From Streptomyces sp. AV19 (GTDB lineage: Bacteria > Actinomycetota > Actinomycetes > Streptomycetales > Streptomycetaceae), in contig NZ_JAEAMR010000007.1 in the NCBI RefSeq assembly GCF_015999245.1, positions 1,234,237 to 1,295,712 on the forward strand: a stretch of 61,476 nucleotides of DNA. Reading direction: 5' to 3'. The notes beneath the pieces were generated by a model. That model was not told the origin of the DNA and searched no databases. It worked only from the letters and a program-made list of their open reading frames with translations. Numbering within the stretch: position 1 is the stretch's first letter; every line of letters starts with the position of its first letter. The position numbers were made by a program, and so were the translations under genes. Positions 7,359 through 18,383 of this stretch are shown piece by piece.

Positions 7359-9395
7359 ATGTCCATCCGCACGCACTCGCGCCCGCGCCGTCCCGCCGCC
7401 CTGCTCACCGCGGGGCTCCTGCTCCCACTGTCCGTCCTGGCCGGCTGCGGCGGTGGCGGCACGGCCGGCGCCGACGTGCCGGACGCCACCCAGGACATCG
7501 CGGCCGCACCCCGGTCGAAAGTCGCCGACAAGGGCGCCCTGACCTGGGCCGTCGATGCCCTGCCGGCCACCTACAACGTCTTCCAGTCGGACGTCGACGC
7601 CACCTCGCAGCGGGTGGCCGCGGCCGTGCTGCCCACCCTGTTCACCCTGGACGTCCACGGCCGCCCGCAGCGCGACCCCGACTACCTGACCGCCGCCGAC
7701 GTCGTCGGGCACGAGCCGAAGCAGGTCGTGCTCTACCGCCTCAACCCCCGCGCCGTGTGGAGCGACGGCACACCCGTGAGTGCCGCCGACTTCGAGGCCC
7801 AGTGGAAGGCCCTGCGCGGCAAGGACAGCGCCTTCTGGACGACGGGGAACGCCGGATACGACCGGATCGAGCGGGTCGAACGCGGCGCGGACGCCCACGA
7901 GGTCAAGGTCACCTTCGCCAGGCCCTACGCCGACTGGGCCGGACTCTTCACCCCGCTCTACCCCCGGGCGGCGATGGGCACCGGCAACGCCTTCAACGAC
8001 TCGATGCGCAAGGGCCTCACATTCTCGGCGGGCCCGTTCCAGGTGGCCGGGCGCGACGACGCGCAGGGCACGCTGGCGCTCGTCCGCAACCCGCGGTGGT
8101 GGGGCGACCGGGCCAAGCTCGACCGGCTGGTGCTGCGCGCCGTACCGCGCGGGGAGCGGGCCGACGCGCTGGCCAACGGCGGGCTCGACGTCGCGGAGGT
8201 CACCCCCGCCGCGGCCGACCGGATCGTCAAGGCGAACCAGCCGGTCCGGCGGAAGGGCGACGACGCCAACAAGCGCGCGGCGGCTTCGGGGGCCGCCGCG
8301 TCTGCCGCGTCTGCCGCGTCTGCCGCGCCTGCCACGTCTGCCACGTCTGCTGCGCCTACCGCGCCCGCGCCGGGTGCGCCCGCCGGGTTCCGTGACCTGA
8401 CCGTGCACCGCGCGCTGGAGCCCGCCTACACCCAGCTCGCGCTCAACGGCGCCTCCGGGCCGCTCTCCGACGAACGGGTGCGGCGCGCCGTGGCGCGGGC
8501 GATCGACCGCAAGGCGCTCGCCGAGTTCGTCCTGGCGCCCCTGGGCCTGCCCGCCGACCCGCTCGGCAGCCACGTCCTGGTGGCCGGGCAGCCGGGCTAC
8601 GAGGACAACAGCGACGCCCTCGGCGCCCCCGACCCCGGGGCGGCCCGGGACCTGCTGGCCGACGCGGGCTGGAAGGAGGGCAAGGGCGAGCCGCCGCGGC
8701 GCCGGCCGGCGCAGGCGGGTCCGCAGCAGCAGGGCGGCCGGCCGGACGGCGGGGACGGGCTCCTGCCGGCGGAGGCGAGGCCGGAGCCGGAGTTCGGCGG
8801 GGACGTACAGCCGCCCGAGGACGACAAGGGATCCGACGGGGGCAAGGGCGGATTCGCCCCGGTCCGCTTCAAGGACGGCAAGAAGCTGGCCCTCCGCTTC
8901 GTCCTGCCGAAGGGGGCGGGGTCCGAGCCGCTGCGGGAGGTCGGGGCGCGGATCGCCCGGCGGCTGGAGGCGGTGGGCATCCGCACGGAGATCATCAGGG
9001 TCGAGGACGCGGGCTTCTTCAAGGACCACGTCGCCTCCGGCGACTTCGACCTGGCCCTCTACTCCTGGCCCGCCAGCGCCTTCCCCGCCACCGACGCCCG
9101 GCCGATCTTCGCCAAGCCGCAGCCGGCGGCGGACGGCTCGCTCCAGGTCGAGCAGAACTACACCCGGGTGGGGACGGACCAGATCGACCGGCTCTTCGAC
9201 CAGGCGTCGACGGAGCTGGACGCGGACGCGGCCCGGGATCTGGTGCTGCGGGCGGACGCGCGGATCTGGGCGGCGGCCGCGGCGATCCCGCTGTACCAGC
9301 GGCCGGAGCTGGTGGCGGTGCGGCGGCCGGTGGCGAACGCGGGGGCGTTCGGGCTGGCGAGCCCGAGGTATCAGGATGTGGGGTTCCTGCGATGA
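7359..9395 (+). CDS. Family-5 extracellular solute-binding lipoprotein, orphan
   Basis: A 678-aa lipoprotein of the SBP_bac_5 (oligopeptide/nickel-binding) family. The ATG at 7359 is preferred over a TTG nine bases upstream because of the GGAGG at 7344-7348. The signal peptide ends in the lipobox LAGC with Cys30. The family fold follows: the early EVGH-type region reads DVVGHEPKQVVLYRL, then GDFDLALYSWPAS near the end. Two insertions are unusual: an Ala/Ser/Thr/Pro stretch encoded by degenerate 9-nt repeats (8290-8372), and a Pro/Gln/Gly/Glu-rich loop (about 8680-8850). No permease or ATPase is adjacent; the nearest importer operon starts beyond typA. It may donate peptides to that transporter. 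Ligand unknown. Confidence 0.85.
   Translation: MSIRTHSRPRRPAALLTAGLLLPLSVLAGCGGGGTAGADVPDATQDIAAAPRSKVADKGALTWAVDALPATYNVFQSDVDATSQRVAAAVLPTLFTLDVHGRPQRDPDYLTAADVVGHEPKQVVLYRLNPRAVWSDGTPVSAADFEAQWKALRGKDSAFWTTGNAGYDRIERVERGADAHEVKVTFARPYADWAGLFTPLYPRAAMGTGNAFNDSMRKGLTFSAGPFQVAGRDDAQGTLALVRNPRWWGDRAKLDRLVLRAVPRGERADALANGGLDVAEVTPAAADRIVKANQPVRRKGDDANKRAAASGAAASAASAASAAPATSATSAAPTAPAPGAPAGFRDLTVHRALEPAYTQLALNGASGPLSDERVRRAVARAIDRKALAEFVLAPLGLPADPLGSHVLVAGQPGYEDNSDALGAPDPGAARDLLADAGWKEGKGEPPRRRPAQAGPQQQGGRPDGGDGLLPAEARPEPEFGGDVQPPEDDKGSDGGKGGFAPVRFKDGKKLALRFVLPKGAGSEPLREVGARIARRLEAVGIRTEIIRVEDAGFFKDHVASGDFDLALYSWPASAFPATDARPIFAKPQPAADGSLQVEQNYTRVGTDQIDRLFDQASTELDADAARDLVLRADARIWAAAAAIPLYQRPELVAVRRPVANAGAFGLASPRYQDVGFLR
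8290..8372 (+). repeat. Degenerate 9-nt tandem repeats within lipoprotein gene
   Basis: Repeats of GCCGCGTCT and variants (GCCACGTCT, GCGCCTACC) encode an Ala-Ala-Ser / Ala-Thr-Ser linker. The frame is kept, so copy-number change would only alter linker length. Confidence 0.75.
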
Positions 9396-9414
9396 GGGTG
9401 GGGGCGGGGGCGGG

Positions 9415-9791
9415 GTTTCTTTCCCCGAGCCCGCCCTTTCACCGTTTCCTCCGGGGCGGAGCCCCGGGGCCCGGGCGCGGCTCCGGGGCGCGGTGGGCGG
9501 GGGCTGCGCCCCTTGCACCCCTGCCGGGCCCGGGGCTTCGCCCCTGGGCCCCTTTCGGGGCTCGGCCCCGGGGCCCGCAACGCGGCTTCGCCGCGTCCGG
9601 CGTTTGAGGACGAACGCGCGGAGCGCGGTTTCGGGGGGCCAGGGGGGGCGGAGTCCCCGGAGATCGCCCGGAGGGCGGTTCGGGGGTCGAGGGGGCATGG
9701 CCCCCGCACATCGCGCGGAGCGCGGTGCCGGGTCCGGGGCGGAGCCCCGGAAAAGGAATGGTGGAAGGGCGGGTTCGGGGAAGAAACACCA
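9415..9791. repeat. Dispersed palindromic repeat, copy 2 (longest)
   Basis: Fills most of the 543-bp gap before typA. The outer ends are inverted: 9415-9460 has CGCCCTTTCACCGTTTCC, and 9745-9791 has a diverged complement (GGAATGGTGGAAGGGCGGG). Inside are many short GC hairpins such as CGGGGCGGAGCCCCG and a copy of GTCCGGCGTTTGAGGACGAA near 9596-9615. It separates two genes on the same strand rather than convergent genes, so any terminator role would protect typA from upstream readthrough. Confidence 0.7.
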
Positions 9792-9938
9792 GGTCAGATG
9801 GGGTAATCCCGGCCCCGGGCCGCCCAATCCGCCACTTCCCCGTACCATGGAGTGAGGCCGTGGCTTGATCCGCCCGGCAGGCACGCGTACCGGACCGTAC
9901 GCGCCGCCATCCACGATTCCGGGAGAAGCGCCGCAAGT

Positions 9939-11846
<1,908 letters not shown>

Positions 11847-11875
11847 TGGATTGACCGGTTTACCGGTTCTTGGTT

Positions 11876-11918
11876 GAGGCCCGGAACTGCCGCGTGATAT
11901 GCGGCAGTTCCGGGCCTC
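11876..11918 (+). terminator. Terminator hairpin after typA
   Basis: A perfect 18-bp inverted repeat, 11876-11893 (GAGGCCCGGAACTGCCGC) with 11901-11918, and a 7-nt loop GTGATAT. No U-tract follows, as is usual for streptomycete intrinsic terminators. Confidence 0.9.
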
Positions 11919-12299
11919 GGCGTTTTCGGGCGGGGGTGCAGCGATCTGACTAAGTGTCAGTTCGCTGCCGCTGCGTTCGGTGAGCGGACGGCCGGATCCG
12001 AATGTTGTGTCAAGAGCCCGATTCATGCGTGTCTGTCTGGGCCGCTTTTGTCCATGTATGAGGCATATGGCGGTGATCGATGTGACCAAAGCGAGACCCA
12101 GTAAGTGTGGTTTAAGGAGCGGCTGTACCCAATAGTTGGGTCCATTAGCTCGGGTCAATGGGTCTACGCGCTGTGGGGAGCGCGCCGACTCACGAGCACA
12201 CTCGGGGGTTCCGGTTCCTGCCGTGCTGTCAGGGGTGTCAGCGCTGCGGGGACCGGTTCCTCCTATCTGGTGACAGTGGACTCCTGAGGAGGGATACCC
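11919..12299 (+). promoter_or_regulatory. Leader/promoter region of oligopeptide operon 1
   Basis: A 381-bp AT-richer gene-free region upstream of the binding-protein gene. It holds an inverted repeat ACCCAA-TAG-TTGGGT at 12127-12141 followed by repeated GGGTC words (to ~12173), a plausible repressor site, and a ribosome-binding site GAGGAGGG at 12286-12293. A 60-codon open frame at 12105-12287 has no ribosome-binding site and no recognisable product. Confidence 0.5.
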
Positions 12300-13928
12300 A
12301 TGCGCGGTGCCAAGAGCGCCAAGTGGGTCGTGGGCGCGATAGTCGTGGCGATGGCCGCGACGGCCTGTGGCGGTGGCAGCAGCGATGACGAGGGGAACGC
12401 GGCCGTTGATCCCAACGGCGTGTTCAGCTACTACAACACCGAGCCGCAGCGTGGGCTCATCCCGACCAACACCAATGAGGTCGGCGGCCACTACATGATG
12501 GCCAACATGTTCCGCGGCCTGGTCACCTTCGACATCAACAACAAGCTGCAGATGGCCCAGGCGCAGAGCGTCGACACCACTGACAACAAGCTCTTCACCG
12601 TCAAGCTGAAGCCGGGCTGGAAGTTCCACAACGGCGAGACGGTCACCGCGAACTCCTTCGTGAAGGCCTGGAACTGGGCCGCCAACGCCAAGAACGCCCA
12701 GCTCAACTCCTCCTGGTTCGAGGCCATCAAGGGCTACGAGGACGTCCACCCGGAGAAGGGCGACCCCAAGGGCGACACGATGTCGGGCCTGAAGGTCGTC
12801 AACGACAACGAGTTCACCATCGAGCTCTCGCGTCCGGTCTCCACCTTCAAGGAGCGGCTGTACTACGACGCCTTCTTCCCGCTCCCCGAGGCGTTCTACA
12901 AGGACCCCAAGGCTTTCGGCGAGCACCCCATCGGCAACGGCCCCTACAAGATGGAGGGTTCGTGGGCGCACAAGGTCGAGCTGAAGGTCCGTAAGTTCGC
13001 CGACTACAAGGGCGACGACAAGCCCAAGAACGGCGGCATCGACTTCAAGTTCTACAGCAAGGACGACGCGGCCTACGCGGACCTGCTGTCGGACAAGATC
13101 GACATCATGTACCAGGTGCCCAACTCCCAGGTGGCCAAGTTCAAGGACGACCTGGGCAAGCGCGCCATCAGCCAGCCGTACGGCGGCAACACCAACATCG
13201 CCTTCCCGCTCTACGACAAGGAGTGGGGCAAGCCCGAGAAGGTCAAGGTCCGCCAGGGCCTGTCCATGGCGATCGACCGCGAGACCATCGCCAAGACCGC
13301 GCTCAAGGGCAGCAAGGACGCGGCCACCGGCTTCACGCCGAAGGGCATCCCGGGCTGGCAGGACGGCGCCTGTGGCGACCTCTGCAAGTTCGACCCGGCC
13401 AAGGCCAAGGACCTCATCAAGCAGGGCGGCGGCGTCCCGGGCAACAAGGTCACGATCACCTACAACGCCGACGGCGCCAACAAGGAGTGGGTGGACGCGG
13501 TCTGCAACGACATCCGGCAGAACGCCGGCGTCGAGTGCGTGACCGACGCGAAGCCCACCTTCCAGGAGTCGCGCGATCTGATCACCGAGAAGAAGCTCAG
13601 CAACCCGTTCCGCATGGCCTGGGTGATGGACTTCCCGAACATCGCCAACTTCGTCACCGAGCAGTTCCGCACCGGTGCCGGCGCCAACGACATGGGCTTC
13701 AGCGACAAGAACGTCGACGAGCTGATGAACAAGGCGGACGAGGCCAAGACCGAGGACGCGGCCAACAAGGGCTACTTCGAGGCCGAGAAGAAGATCATGC
13801 AGGACCAGATGCCGGCCATCCCGCTCTTCACCGACCACACCGTCGCGGGCCACTCCAAGCGCGTGCAGAACGTGAAGATCGACTACCAGCGCCAGGCCGT
13901 CTGGACCGAGGTCGAGGTCAAGAAGTAA
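12300..13928 (+). CDS. Oligopeptide ABC transporter substrate-binding lipoprotein, set 1
   Basis: A 542-aa SBP_bac_5 lipoprotein that captures peptides outside the membrane for the permeases encoded next. The signal peptide ends at Cys23 (ATAC). The family signature lies near residues 95-125 (LKPGWKFHNGETVTANSFVKAW). Asp/Asn-rich peptide-binding segments and a C-terminal IPLFTDHTV region follow. The AGGAGGG ribosome-binding site is seven bases from the ATG. It heads an operon with two permeases and two ATPases, as in the dpp/opp/bldK class. Codon use is clean. Whether it matches BldKB or the neighbouring peptide importer known in S. coelicolor could not be decided by eye. Confidence 0.93.
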   Translation: MRGAKSAKWVVGAIVVAMAATACGGGSSDDEGNAAVDPNGVFSYYNTEPQRGLIPTNTNEVGGHYMMANMFRGLVTFDINNKLQMAQAQSVDTTDNKLFTVKLKPGWKFHNGETVTANSFVKAWNWAANAKNAQLNSSWFEAIKGYEDVHPEKGDPKGDTMSGLKVVNDNEFTIELSRPVSTFKERLYYDAFFPLPEAFYKDPKAFGEHPIGNGPYKMEGSWAHKVELKVRKFADYKGDDKPKNGGIDFKFYSKDDAAYADLLSDKIDIMYQVPNSQVAKFKDDLGKRAISQPYGGNTNIAFPLYDKEWGKPEKVKVRQGLSMAIDRETIAKTALKGSKDAATGFTPKGIPGWQDGACGDLCKFDPAKAKDLIKQGGGVPGNKVTITYNADGANKEWVDAVCNDIRQNAGVECVTDAKPTFQESRDLITEKKLSNPFRMAWVMDFPNIANFVTEQFRTGAGANDMGFSDKNVDELMNKADEAKTEDAANKGYFEAEKKIMQDQMPAIPLFTDHTVAGHSKRVQNVKIDYQRQAVWTEVEVKK

Positions 13929-14017
13929 CACCGGGACGCTTGCAGTGACGCAGGCCCAGCGACCGCCCTCCCACAAGGAACCGGCGGCCGCTGGGCCCGT
14001 CGGCGACAGGAGGAACG

Positions 14018-14944
14018 ATGGGGCGCTTTGTCGCGAGGCGACTGCTCCAGATGATCCCGGTGTTCATCGGGACCACGCTGCTTATTTTCTTGATGGTGTA
14101 TTCGCTGCCGGGCGACCCCGTCAAGGCGATGTTCGGCTCAAAGGCGGCCGACCCGGCGACAGTTGCGAAACTGCGCCATGAATACGGGCTGGACCAGCCC
14201 CTGATCCAGCAGTACTGGAACTACCTCTCCGGTCTCTTCAAGGGTGACTTCGGGCAGAGCTTCACCGGCCGGCCCGTGGCCGACCTGATGGCCGACGCCT
14301 TCCCGGTGACCATCCGGCTGGCGCTCTTCGCCTTCGCCATCGAGCTGGTCTTCGGCATCGGACTCGGTGTGCTCACCGGCCTGCGTCGCGGCAGGTTCCT
14401 GGACCAGGCCGTGCTGATCTTCACGCTGATCGTGGTGTCCATCCCGGTCTTCGTGCTGGGCAACCTGGCCCAGTTCGTGATCGGTGTGAAGTGGAAACTG
14501 GTGTCACCGACCGTCAAGGACTCGCAGGACCTGAGCCAGTTGATCCTCCCGGCGGTCGTGCTCGCGCTCCTCTCGCTGGCGTACGTCACCCGGCTGACGC
14601 GGACGACCGTGGCGGAGAACCTCCGCGCCGACTACATCCGCACCGCGGTCGCCAAGGGCCTGCCCCGGCGCCGGGTCGTCGGGGTCCACCTGATGCGCAA
14701 CTCGCTCATCCCCGTCGTCACGTTCCTCGGCACCGACCTCGGCATGCTCATGGGCGGCGCCATCGTCACCGAGGGCATCTTCAACGTCCCCGGCGTGGGC
14801 AACACCCTCTACCAGGCCGTCATCACCACCGAAGGCCCCACCGTGGTCGGCGTCGTGACCGTGCTGGTGCTCGTCTACCTCGTGAGCAGCCTGGTCGTCG
14901 ACCTGCTCTACGCAGTCCTGGACCCGAGGATCCGCTATGCCTGA
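14018..14944 (+). CDS. Oligopeptide ABC transporter permease, DppB type, set 1
   Basis: A 308-aa inner-membrane permease with about six transmembrane helices. The N-terminus is MGRFVARRLLQMIPVF. The conserved DFGQSFTGRPV loop lies near residue 75, and the EAA coupling loop RADYIRTAVAKGLPRR, which contacts the ATPase, is near residues 206-221. Ribosome-binding site AGGAGG at 14009-14014. It overlaps the next permease by eight bases, so translation is probably coupled. It is a clear paralogue of the permease at 22864 with near-identical stretches. Confidence 0.95.
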   Translation: MGRFVARRLLQMIPVFIGTTLLIFLMVYSLPGDPVKAMFGSKAADPATVAKLRHEYGLDQPLIQQYWNYLSGLFKGDFGQSFTGRPVADLMADAFPVTIRLALFAFAIELVFGIGLGVLTGLRRGRFLDQAVLIFTLIVVSIPVFVLGNLAQFVIGVKWKLVSPTVKDSQDLSQLILPAVVLALLSLAYVTRLTRTTVAENLRADYIRTAVAKGLPRRRVVGVHLMRNSLIPVVTFLGTDLGMLMGGAIVTEGIFNVPGVGNTLYQAVITTEGPTVVGVVTVLVLVYLVSSLVVDLLYAVLDPRIRYA

Positions 14945-15950
14945 CAACAAGACCCCCCAGGTGACCCCCAGCAGCGTCGCGGGTGCCGGTCCCGGTGCGT
15001 CCGGCGGTCCCGTGGACACCTCCGCCGCCAGTGTGGCGGCCGCCGCCGAACTCGCCCTGGAGGCGGGCAAGCAGACGTCCACCGAAAAGGCCCGCAGCCT
15101 CGGCCAGGACGCCTGGCGCGAGCTGCGCCGCAGCTGGCTCTTCTGGACGTCCGGCATCCTGCTGGTCCTGCTGATCCTCATGGCCGCGTGGCCGACGCTC
15201 TTCACCGACGTCGATCCGCGCCAGGCCGACCTGCGCAACCACTACCTGGGCGCGCCCCAGTGGTCGCACTTCTTCCAGGAGGACTGGTTCGGCTACAACG
15301 TCCAGGGGCAGAGTGTCTACGCGCGTACCGTCCACGGTGCCCGTGCCTCGATCATCGTCGGCGTCTGTGTGACCCTCGCCGTCACCGTCCTCGGCGGCAT
15401 CGTCGGCATGATCGCCGGGTACTTCGGCGGCTGGGTCGACACGCTCCTCTCCCGCATCACGGACATCTTCTTCGGCATCCCGCTGCTCCTCGGCGGTCTG
15501 GTGCTGCTCCAGGCGTTCACCAACCGCACGATCTGGACGGTGACGTTCGCGCTGGCCGCCTTCGGCTGGATGCAGATCGCCCGTGTCATGCGCGGTGCCG
15601 TCATCACCCAGAAGCAGGCCGACTTCGTCACGGCGGCCCGGGCGCTGGGCGCCGGAACCGGCCGGATCCTCTTCCGGCACATCCTGCCCAACGTCCTCGG
15701 CCCGGTCATCGTCGTCGCCACCATCGCGCTCGGCGGCTACATCGCCACCGAGGCGACGCTGTCCTACCTGGGCATCGGCCTGAAGGACCCGACGGTCTCC
15801 TGGGGCGTGGACATCTCCGCCAGCCAGAAGGACCTGCGCGACGGACCGCACGCCCTGCTCATGCCGGCCGGCTTCCTGAGCCTCACCGTGCTCGCGTTCA
15901 TCCTGCTCGGCGACGCGGTGCGCGACGCCCTCGACCCCAAGCTGCGCTGA
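14937..15950 (+). CDS. Oligopeptide ABC transporter permease, DppC type, set 1
   Basis: A 337-aa permease partner of the DppB-type protein. An Ala/Ser-rich cytoplasmic N-terminus of ~60 residues precedes the first helix. The TVHGARASIIVGV motif and the EAA loop (FVTAARALGAGTGRILFRH) are intact, and the C-terminus ends DALDPKLR. The last 66 bp of the gene plus the following eight bases are nearly identical to those of the paralogue ending at 24763. This block ends exactly where the next gene is broken. Confidence 0.94.
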   Translation: MPDNKTPQVTPSSVAGAGPGASGGPVDTSAASVAAAAELALEAGKQTSTEKARSLGQDAWRELRRSWLFWTSGILLVLLILMAAWPTLFTDVDPRQADLRNHYLGAPQWSHFFQEDWFGYNVQGQSVYARTVHGARASIIVGVCVTLAVTVLGGIVGMIAGYFGGWVDTLLSRITDIFFGIPLLLGGLVLLQAFTNRTIWTVTFALAAFGWMQIARVMRGAVITQKQADFVTAARALGAGTGRILFRHILPNVLGPVIVVATIALGGYIATEATLSYLGIGLKDPTVSWGVDISASQKDLRDGPHALLMPAGFLSLTVLAFILLGDAVRDALDPKLR

Positions 15951-15958
15951 GGGAGGCG

Positions 15959-16437
15959 ACCTGATCATCGCGGACGAGCCGACGACCGCCCTCGACGTGA
16001 CCGTCCAGGCCCAGGTCATGGATCTGCTCGCGGAGTTGCAGCGCGAGTTCAACATGGGCCTCATCCTCATCACCCACGACCTGGGCGTCGTCGCGGACGT
16101 CGCCGACAAGATCGCGGTGATGTACGCGGGACGGATCGTCGAGACCGCCCCCGTGCACGAGCTCTACAAGCGCCCGGCGCACCCGTACACCCGCGGCCTG
16201 CTCGACTCGATCCCGCGTCTGGACCAGAAGGGCCAGGAGCTCTACGCGATCAAGGGCCTGCCGCCCAACCTGCTGAACATCCCGGCCGGTTGCGCCTTCA
16301 GCCCCCGCTGCCCCAAGGCGCAGGACATCTGCCGTACGGAGATCCCGGCGCTGCACGACGTGGCCGAGCAGGACGGCGCGGCGATGCCGGGCCGGCGGAG
16401 CGCCTGCCACTTCTGGAAGGAGACGATCCATGGCTGA
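15959..16437 (+). pseudogene. Oligopeptide ABC ATPase (DppD/OppD type), N-terminal half missing
   Basis: Only the last ~160 residues of a DppD-type ATPase are present. The readable protein begins at the Walker B strand LIIADEPTTALD (15961), ten bases after the dppC stop. It continues through the switch histidine (ILITHDLG) to the oligopeptide-ATPase tail with Cys residues ([14 protein letters not shown]). Walker A, Q-loop and ABC signature are absent, and no start codon with a ribosome-binding site precedes the fragment; the first GTG (15997) lies after Walker B. As written it cannot hydrolyse ATP. The gene loss starts right after a 74-nt block shared with the second operon. This is either a true internal deletion or an assembly collapse. 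The tail still overlaps the next ATPase by eight bases, as in an intact operon. Confidence 0.85.
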
Positions 16438-17567
16438 GACCGGCAAGAAGGACGAGGCCGTGGCCGATGCGACGCCCAACGTCTCCGACGTCGAGGTCAG
16501 CGACGCGAGCACGACCGCCGAGGTCGAGGCCGTCCTCGACGCCCCCGTCGAGCGCGGCGAGCCGATCCTCCAGGTCCGCAACCTCGTCAAGCACTTCCCG
16601 CTGACCCAGGGCATCCTGTTCAAGAAGCAGGTCGGCGCGGTCAAGGCCGTGGACGGGGTCTCCTTCGACCTCTACCAGGGCGAGACGCTGGGCATCGTCG
16701 GCGAGTCCGGCTGCGGCAAGTCGACCGTCGCCAAGCTGCTGATGACCCTGGAGAAGGCGACCGCCGGCGAGGTCTTCTACAAGGGCCAGGACATCACCAA
16801 GCTGTCCGGGCGCGCACTGAAGGCCGTCCGCCGCAACATCCAGATGGTCTTCCAGGACCCGTACACGTCGCTCAACCCCCGTATGACGGTGGGCGACATC
16901 ATCGGCGAGCCCTTCGAGATCCACCCCGAGGCGGCCCCGAAGGGCGACCGCCGCAAGCGGGTCCAGGAGCTCCTGGACGTCGTCGGCCTCAACCCGGAGT
17001 ACATCAACCGCTATCCGCACCAGTTCTCCGGCGGTCAGCGGCAGCGCATCGGCATCGCGCGCGGGCTCGCCCTCAACCCCGAGATCATCATCTGCGACGA
17101 GCCGGTGTCGGCGCTGGACGTGTCCGTCCAGGCGCAGGTCGTCAACCTGATGGAGAAGCTCCAGGACGAGTTCAACCTGTCCTACATCTTCATCGCGCAC
17201 GACCTGTCCATCGTGCGGCACATCTCCGACCGGGTCGGCGTGATGTACCTCGGCAAGATGGCCGAGATCGGCACGGACGTCGAGATCTACGACCACCCGA
17301 CGCACCCGTACACGCAGGCGCTGCTCTCCGCCGTCCCGGTCCCGGACCCGGACGCGCGCGAGGGCCGCGAGCGCATCATCCTGACCGGGGACGTCCCGTC
17401 GCCCGCCAACCCGCCGTCCGGCTGCCGCTTCCGCACGCGCTGCTGGAAGGCGCAGGACAAGTGCGCGGAGGAGGTGCCGCTGCTGGCGGTGCCGGAGGTG
17501 TTCACGGGCCGGAAGTCGCCGGCGGCGCACGAGTCGGCGTGCCACTTCGCGGAGGAGAAGCAGGTGG
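16430..17567 (+). CDS. Oligopeptide ABC transporter ATPase, DppF/OppF type, 3' end obscured
   Basis: An ATPase that energises peptide import. About 379 residues are readable. A ~45-residue acidic extension precedes the ABC domain. Motifs: Walker [10 protein letters not shown] at 91-99, Q-loop MVFQDP, signature FSGGQRQR, Walker [14 protein letters not shown]-switch IAHDLS. The oligopeptide-family Cys-containing tail ([15 protein letters not shown]) is present, so the functional domain is essentially complete. After [10 protein letters not shown] the frame runs into G/C homopolymers and the genuine stop cannot be located. Starts with ATG overlapping the upstream ATPase remnant. It is the only complete peptide-importer ATPase in the window and may serve the other two sets. 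Confidence 0.9.
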
Positions 17568-17842
<275 letters not shown>

Positions 17843-17851
17843 ACTTCGAGT

Positions 17852-17890
17852 CTGCCGGGCTGGGCACGCTCGTCGTGCCCTGCCCGGCAG
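17852..17890 (+). terminator. Terminator hairpin after oligopeptide operon 1
   Basis: A 17-bp stem with one mismatch, CTGCCGGGCTGGGCACG (17852-17868) with CGTGCCCTGCCCGGCAG (17874-17890), and a loop CTCGT. TTCTGTGT follows. It can also stop minus-strand transcription from the small genes to the right. Confidence 0.85.
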
Positions 17891-18006
17891 TTCTGTGTCA
17901 GACGAGACCGATCCCGGCCTGGACCTTGATGGTGTCAACGGCTTCGTCGGTGAGCGTGCAGGCACGGAGTCCATCCCCGTGCCATGGTGCGGGTGGCCCG
18001 GGCAGG

Positions 18007-18234
18007 TCACTGCGTTCCGCTCTTGTGCGGTACGGCTTTCCGATGTGCCTCCAACTCGGTGCTGAACTCGGTGACAAGACCGCCGTTCTCGAACCGTGCG
18101 GCCTTTCTGATCCCGAGCTCCCACGACCGACATTGCGGGCACTCGCCATAGGTGGGATACAACAGCGGACCCCGGGTGTGAGGCGGCAGTATGGGCAAGC
18201 CCAAGAGCGGTCTGGGGAAGGGGTAGTTGCTCAT
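18007..18234 (-). CDS. Small uncharacterised protein with CxxC motif
   Basis: A 75-aa protein. After a Pro/Leu-rich start (MSNYPFPRPLLGLP) it has CPQCRSWELG near residues 33-42, then an amphipathic helix and a C-terminal HRKAVPH. Short proteins with one CxxC followed by a helix and terminal histidine are common beside Streptomyces HTH regulators; no function is established. The ATG overlaps the stop of the 49-aa gene by four bases (ATGA), so the pair is probably translationally coupled. It diverges from the HTH-TPR regulator. Confidence 0.6.
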   Translation of the reverse strand: MSNYPFPRPLLGLPILPPHTRGPLLYPTYGECPQCRSWELGIRKAARFENGGLVTEFSTELEAHRKAVPHKSGTQ

Positions 18235-18383
18235 CAGCGCTCCCTCAGGGTGCCGGTGTCGCTCTGGCCGACGACGAACACGTGGTGGCTGTCGGCGCCG
18301 ACAGCCACCACGGGGCTCGGCTCCGGGTTCGTACGCAACAGCAGCTCAACCGGCGCGGGGCTGCGTCGGGTCGGGTCGTTCAT
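18234..18383 (-). CDS. Small uncharacterised protein, first gene of pair
   Basis: A 49-aa protein starting at ATG 18383 (MNDPTRRSPAPVELLL) with a predicted beta-rich middle (VVAVGADSHHVFVVGQ). No domain recognised. It is divergently transcribed from the regulator at 18478 across a 94-bp gap and overlaps the following 75-aa gene. This arrangement (two tiny genes opposite a TPR-type HTH regulator) is typical of streptomycete regulatory modules. Start choice is uncertain, as an in-frame ATG lies nine bases upstream. Confidence 0.55.
   Translation of the reverse strand: MNDPTRRSPAPVELLLRTNPEPSPVVAVGADSHHVFVVGQSDTGTLRER

Noticed and set aside
8290..8372. 9-nt repeats as a CRISPR or non-coding array
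   Set aside because: Units are contiguous without spacers and keep the reading frame of a lipoprotein linker.
9852..9938. Upstream in-frame start for typA at 9852
   Set aside because: The conserved GTPase N-terminus begins at 9939; the upstream 29 codons look like leader sequence.
12105..12388. Small plus-strand frames in the leader of importer set 1
   Set aside because: No ribosome-binding site, no conserved-looking sequence, and overlap with the real start at 12300.
17898..18149. An 83-aa minus-strand frame overlapping the 75-aa gene
   Set aside because: The 75-aa frame has the ATGA overlap with the upstream gene and a CxxC motif; the 83-aa frame has neither a ribosome-binding site nor motifs.
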